From: Hyphomicrobiaceae bacterium
GTDB taxonomy: Bacteria > Pseudomonadota > Alphaproteobacteria > Rhizobiales > Devosiaceae
DNA: 64,000 nt
Assembly (NCBI GenBank): GCA_020638065.1
Contig: JACKJG010000004.1
Location: 1 to 64,000, forward strand
Reading direction: 5' to 3'
Shown: positions 61,068-64,000 of the stretch, in pieces
Position numbering within the stretch: position 1 is the stretch's first letter
How the letters are laid out: every line of letters starts with the position of its first letter
Notes under the pieces: model-generated
Database searches by the model: none
Seen by the model: the letters and a program-made list of their open reading frames with translations, nothing else
Told to the model about the DNA's origin: nothing
Position numbers and translations under genes: made by a program

Positions 61068-62840
61068 ATGGCTGCCGTTACCAAGCTCGGAAGCGAATTT
61101 CAGGTCAACACGACGGCCGCCGGGGCCCAGGACAACCCGGCCATCGCGGCACTGGCCAATGGCGGATTCGTTATTGCCTGGGAATCGCCAGATGCGAGCA
61201 GCGACGGCATTTTCGCTCAGCGATACGACGCGAATGGCGGCCTTGACGGCATCGAAATGCAAATCAATACGACGACCACCTCCCAGCAGACGATGCCAAC
61301 CATTGTCGGCCTGAGCGACGGGCGCTTTGCTGTCACCTGGCAATCCACGCAAGGCACGGCCTTCTGGCAGGTCATCACCAAGATTTTCGCCGCCGACGGG
61401 AATGTGACCACCGACGAATTGCGTCTGGACGCGGTGGCAAACAACATCACGAACACAAGTCCTCGCGCCGCGGCCCTTGCCAACGGATATTATGCCGTGG
61501 CCTTTTCCCCAATCGACCCTTCGCAGACGGGCATCGGCGTGACCATTGTCAAAAACGACGGCACGATCGACCAGTCGCAGACATTCGCCAATACGTTCAC
61601 GACCTCATACCAGAGGGCCCCAGCGATCGCGACGCTTGAAGACGGCGGGTTCGTTGTCATCTGGGAATCCTACAATCAGGAAGCCCACTCAAGCGGGTCC
61701 TATGGCGTATTTGGACAAAGATTTGACAATACCTGGAGCCCCGTCGGCGACGAATTCCAGGTCAATCTGAAAGAAAGTGACGATCAGACAAACGCCGATG
61801 TGATCGGCCTGGCCAACGGCGGCTTTCTGGTGATGTGGGAATCTGTCCATGTCGAAGACAGCCCCGGCGCCAGCCGGGGGGTGGTTGGCCGCCTCTATCA
61901 CCAATACGGAACCTCGATCAGCGCCGAAATCAACATCAACACGACCGAATATGGCGCGCAGGATCACGTCCGGGCCACCGCCCTGCCCGACGGCGGGTTT
62001 CTGGTGACTTGGGAATCTTTCAACCAGGACGGCAGCGGCGCAGGTGTTTTCGGCCAGCGGTTCGACGCAAACGGTGCGAAACTGGGCGGCGAGTTTCAGG
62101 TCAATACTACCTCCTTTTCGACCCAGTCCGACCCCGAAGTCGCAGTTCTGGCCAATGGCGGCTTCGTTATCACTTGGGAATCCTGGGGCCAGGATGGCGA
62201 CCAGATCGGAGTCTTCGCCCAGCGCTACAAGGCGCAACTCTTCGGAACCACGGACGACGACACGATTTCTGACGATATCGGGGCCAACTGGATCGACGGC
62301 AGGTCAGGCAATGACGATATCCATGGTAACGGCGGCGCAGATGTCATTCGCGCTGGCGGCGGAAACGATCGTGTCTATGGCGGCGCCAAAAATGACATCA
62401 TCACCGGTGGAACTGGACTGGACAGTCTCGACGGCGAAGGTGGCAACGACGTCATCAAGGGCCAGGGTGGTGCCGACGAAATAGACGGTGGAGCGGGCCG
62501 CGACGATCTGGATGGCGGAAAAGGCGATGACGTCCTGAAGCCCGGTGCCGGAGGCGACACTGTACGTGGCGGCGGCGGCGCGGATAACTTCTTCTTTTCA
62601 ACGAGCTGGAACAAGAACATCGTCCTCGACTATCAGGACGGCACCGACAAGATCACGCTGAGCGGCTTCAATTACGCGGACAAGGACGAAGCCCTCACCC
62701 ATTTTCACGAAATCGGCGGCGTGAACAACAACAAGGTCGGGTTCATGGATCAGGGCACCGAAATCATCATCAACGGCGCTGATCTCAGCGATATACGCAA
62801 ATCAGATATCCGGCTCGATGACGGCCTTTTGATCATGTAG
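61068..62840 (+). CDS. RTX calcium-binding protein 3 (repeat-domain type)
   Basis: 590 residues from MAAVTKLGSEFQVN (GGAGG 5 nt upstream). Same plan as RTX 2: repeats to about residue 385 (for example ALANGGFVIAWESPDASSDGIFAQRYDANG), RTX units at about 389-511 (SGNDDIHGNGGADVIRAGGGNDRVYGG), and a related C-terminal tail (YQDGTDKITLSGFNYADKDEAL, IINGADLSDIRKSDI). The repeats are closer to each other within this protein than in RTX 2. Co-regulated with RTX 2 through the shared palindrome. Confidence 0.88.
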   Translation: MAAVTKLGSEFQVNTTAAGAQDNPAIAALANGGFVIAWESPDASSDGIFAQRYDANGGLDGIEMQINTTTTSQQTMPTIVGLSDGRFAVTWQSTQGTAFWQVITKIFAADGNVTTDELRLDAVANNITNTSPRAAALANGYYAVAFSPIDPSQTGIGVTIVKNDGTIDQSQTFANTFTTSYQRAPAIATLEDGGFVVIWESYNQEAHSSGSYGVFGQRFDNTWSPVGDEFQVNLKESDDQTNADVIGLANGGFLVMWESVHVEDSPGASRGVVGRLYHQYGTSISAEININTTEYGAQDHVRATALPDGGFLVTWESFNQDGSGAGVFGQRFDANGAKLGGEFQVNTTSFSTQSDPEVAVLANGGFVITWESWGQDGDQIGVFAQRYKAQLFGTTDDDTISDDIGANWIDGRSGNDDIHGNGGADVIRAGGGNDRVYGGAKNDIITGGTGLDSLDGEGGNDVIKGQGGADEIDGGAGRDDLDGGKGDDVLKPGAGGDTVRGGGGADNFFFSTSWNKNIVLDYQDGTDKITLSGFNYADKDEALTHFHEIGGVNNNKVGFMDQGTEIIINGADLSDIRKSDIRLDDGLLIM

Positions 62841-62873
62841 GGCGAATGGCCGACCCGCATGCCGCGGTGCGCG

Positions 62874-63839
<966 letters not shown>

Positions 63840-63956
63840 GGTTGAACTTTCGCACCACTGGCTGATTTGACTGGCCGGATGGTGCTGCGCCGGGCGCGCG
63901 ACCGCAATGCACAAACTGTCACGACCGCGTGATGAATTCCGTGAAGGGGCGCGAGC

Positions 63957-64000
63957 CTACTTCAATCCGGCGCAAAAATCGGCGATCCGCGTCAGTGCAG
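63957..64000 (-). CDS. C-terminal end of an unidentified gene
   Basis: Reading leftward from the right edge, one frame gives LTRIADFCAGLK followed by TAG (63957-63959). Codon use is like the neighbours and the rest lies outside the window. It would be the gene just upstream of msrP on the same strand. No identification is possible from 13 codons. Confidence 0.3.
   Translation of the reverse strand, partial: ALTRIADFCAGLK

Overview
The window reads as chromosomal DNA of a GC-rich alphaproteobacterium, most likely order Hyphomicrobiales and possibly Devosiaceae (Devosia/Pelagibacterium-like). The grounds are the gene content and order (dnaG-rpoD, yqeY divergent from carA, carB / greA / trxB-lysR), an HlyU-family protein, a long CarB and TTGAC-type promoters. 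The family-level placement is inference. No phage, insertion sequence, CRISPR array or rRNA was seen.

Layout. 1-3.5 kb: glycogen genes (glgB, cut by the left edge, and glgP). 3.6-8 kb: three tandem TPR-sulfotransferase paralogues. 8-17.9 kb: a nucleoside hydrolase, an SDR, and a carbohydrate ABC-transporter/catabolic cluster (TIM-barrel isomerase, cupin, two small dimeric alpha/beta-barrel-like proteins, binding protein, ATPase, two permeases). Its two transcription units carry the same operator-like palindrome at the same place in their promoters. 17.9 kb: a CAU-anticodon tRNA best read as tRNA-Ile2. 18-25.6 kb: small envelope and regulatory genes, then rpoD. 25.9-32.4 kb: dnaG, a low-GC nuclease-like orphan, YHS, HdeD, YqeY, carA and a GNAT. 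32.5-39 kb: accessory envelope and stress genes with LuxR- and TetR-type regulators. 39.3-42.2 kb: a Tat-exported CpdB-like nucleotidase, then a MazF-type toxin-antitoxin cassette bracketed by a 36-bp near-identical terminator repeat. 42.2-50.9 kb: ABC exporter, HTH/hydrolase pair, carB, AraC regulator, stand-alone nuoB. 51-58 kb: threonine aldolase, RTX protein 1, cold-shock protein, degenerate HD-GYP protein, greA, trxB-lysR. 58.1-58.9 kb: an RNA-rich intergenic region. 59-62.8 kb: RTX proteins 2 and 3, then msrP.

The most notable region is 58.1-58.9 kb. Three strong intrinsic terminators follow a series of hairpins, and several of their loops display the anti-Shine-Dalgarno motif CCTCCTCCC or a variant of it. 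This is the architecture known for the 'cuckoo'/CcsR small RNAs of alphaproteobacteria. Immediately downstream, two RTX genes each have an 18-bp palindrome (ATACTCCA-NN-TGGAGTAT) placed identically over a promoter, in the arrangement typical of LuxR-type activators. Other regulatory finds are a dual TetR operator embedded in a promoter at 37.1 kb and a Pho-box-like site before the nucleotidase.
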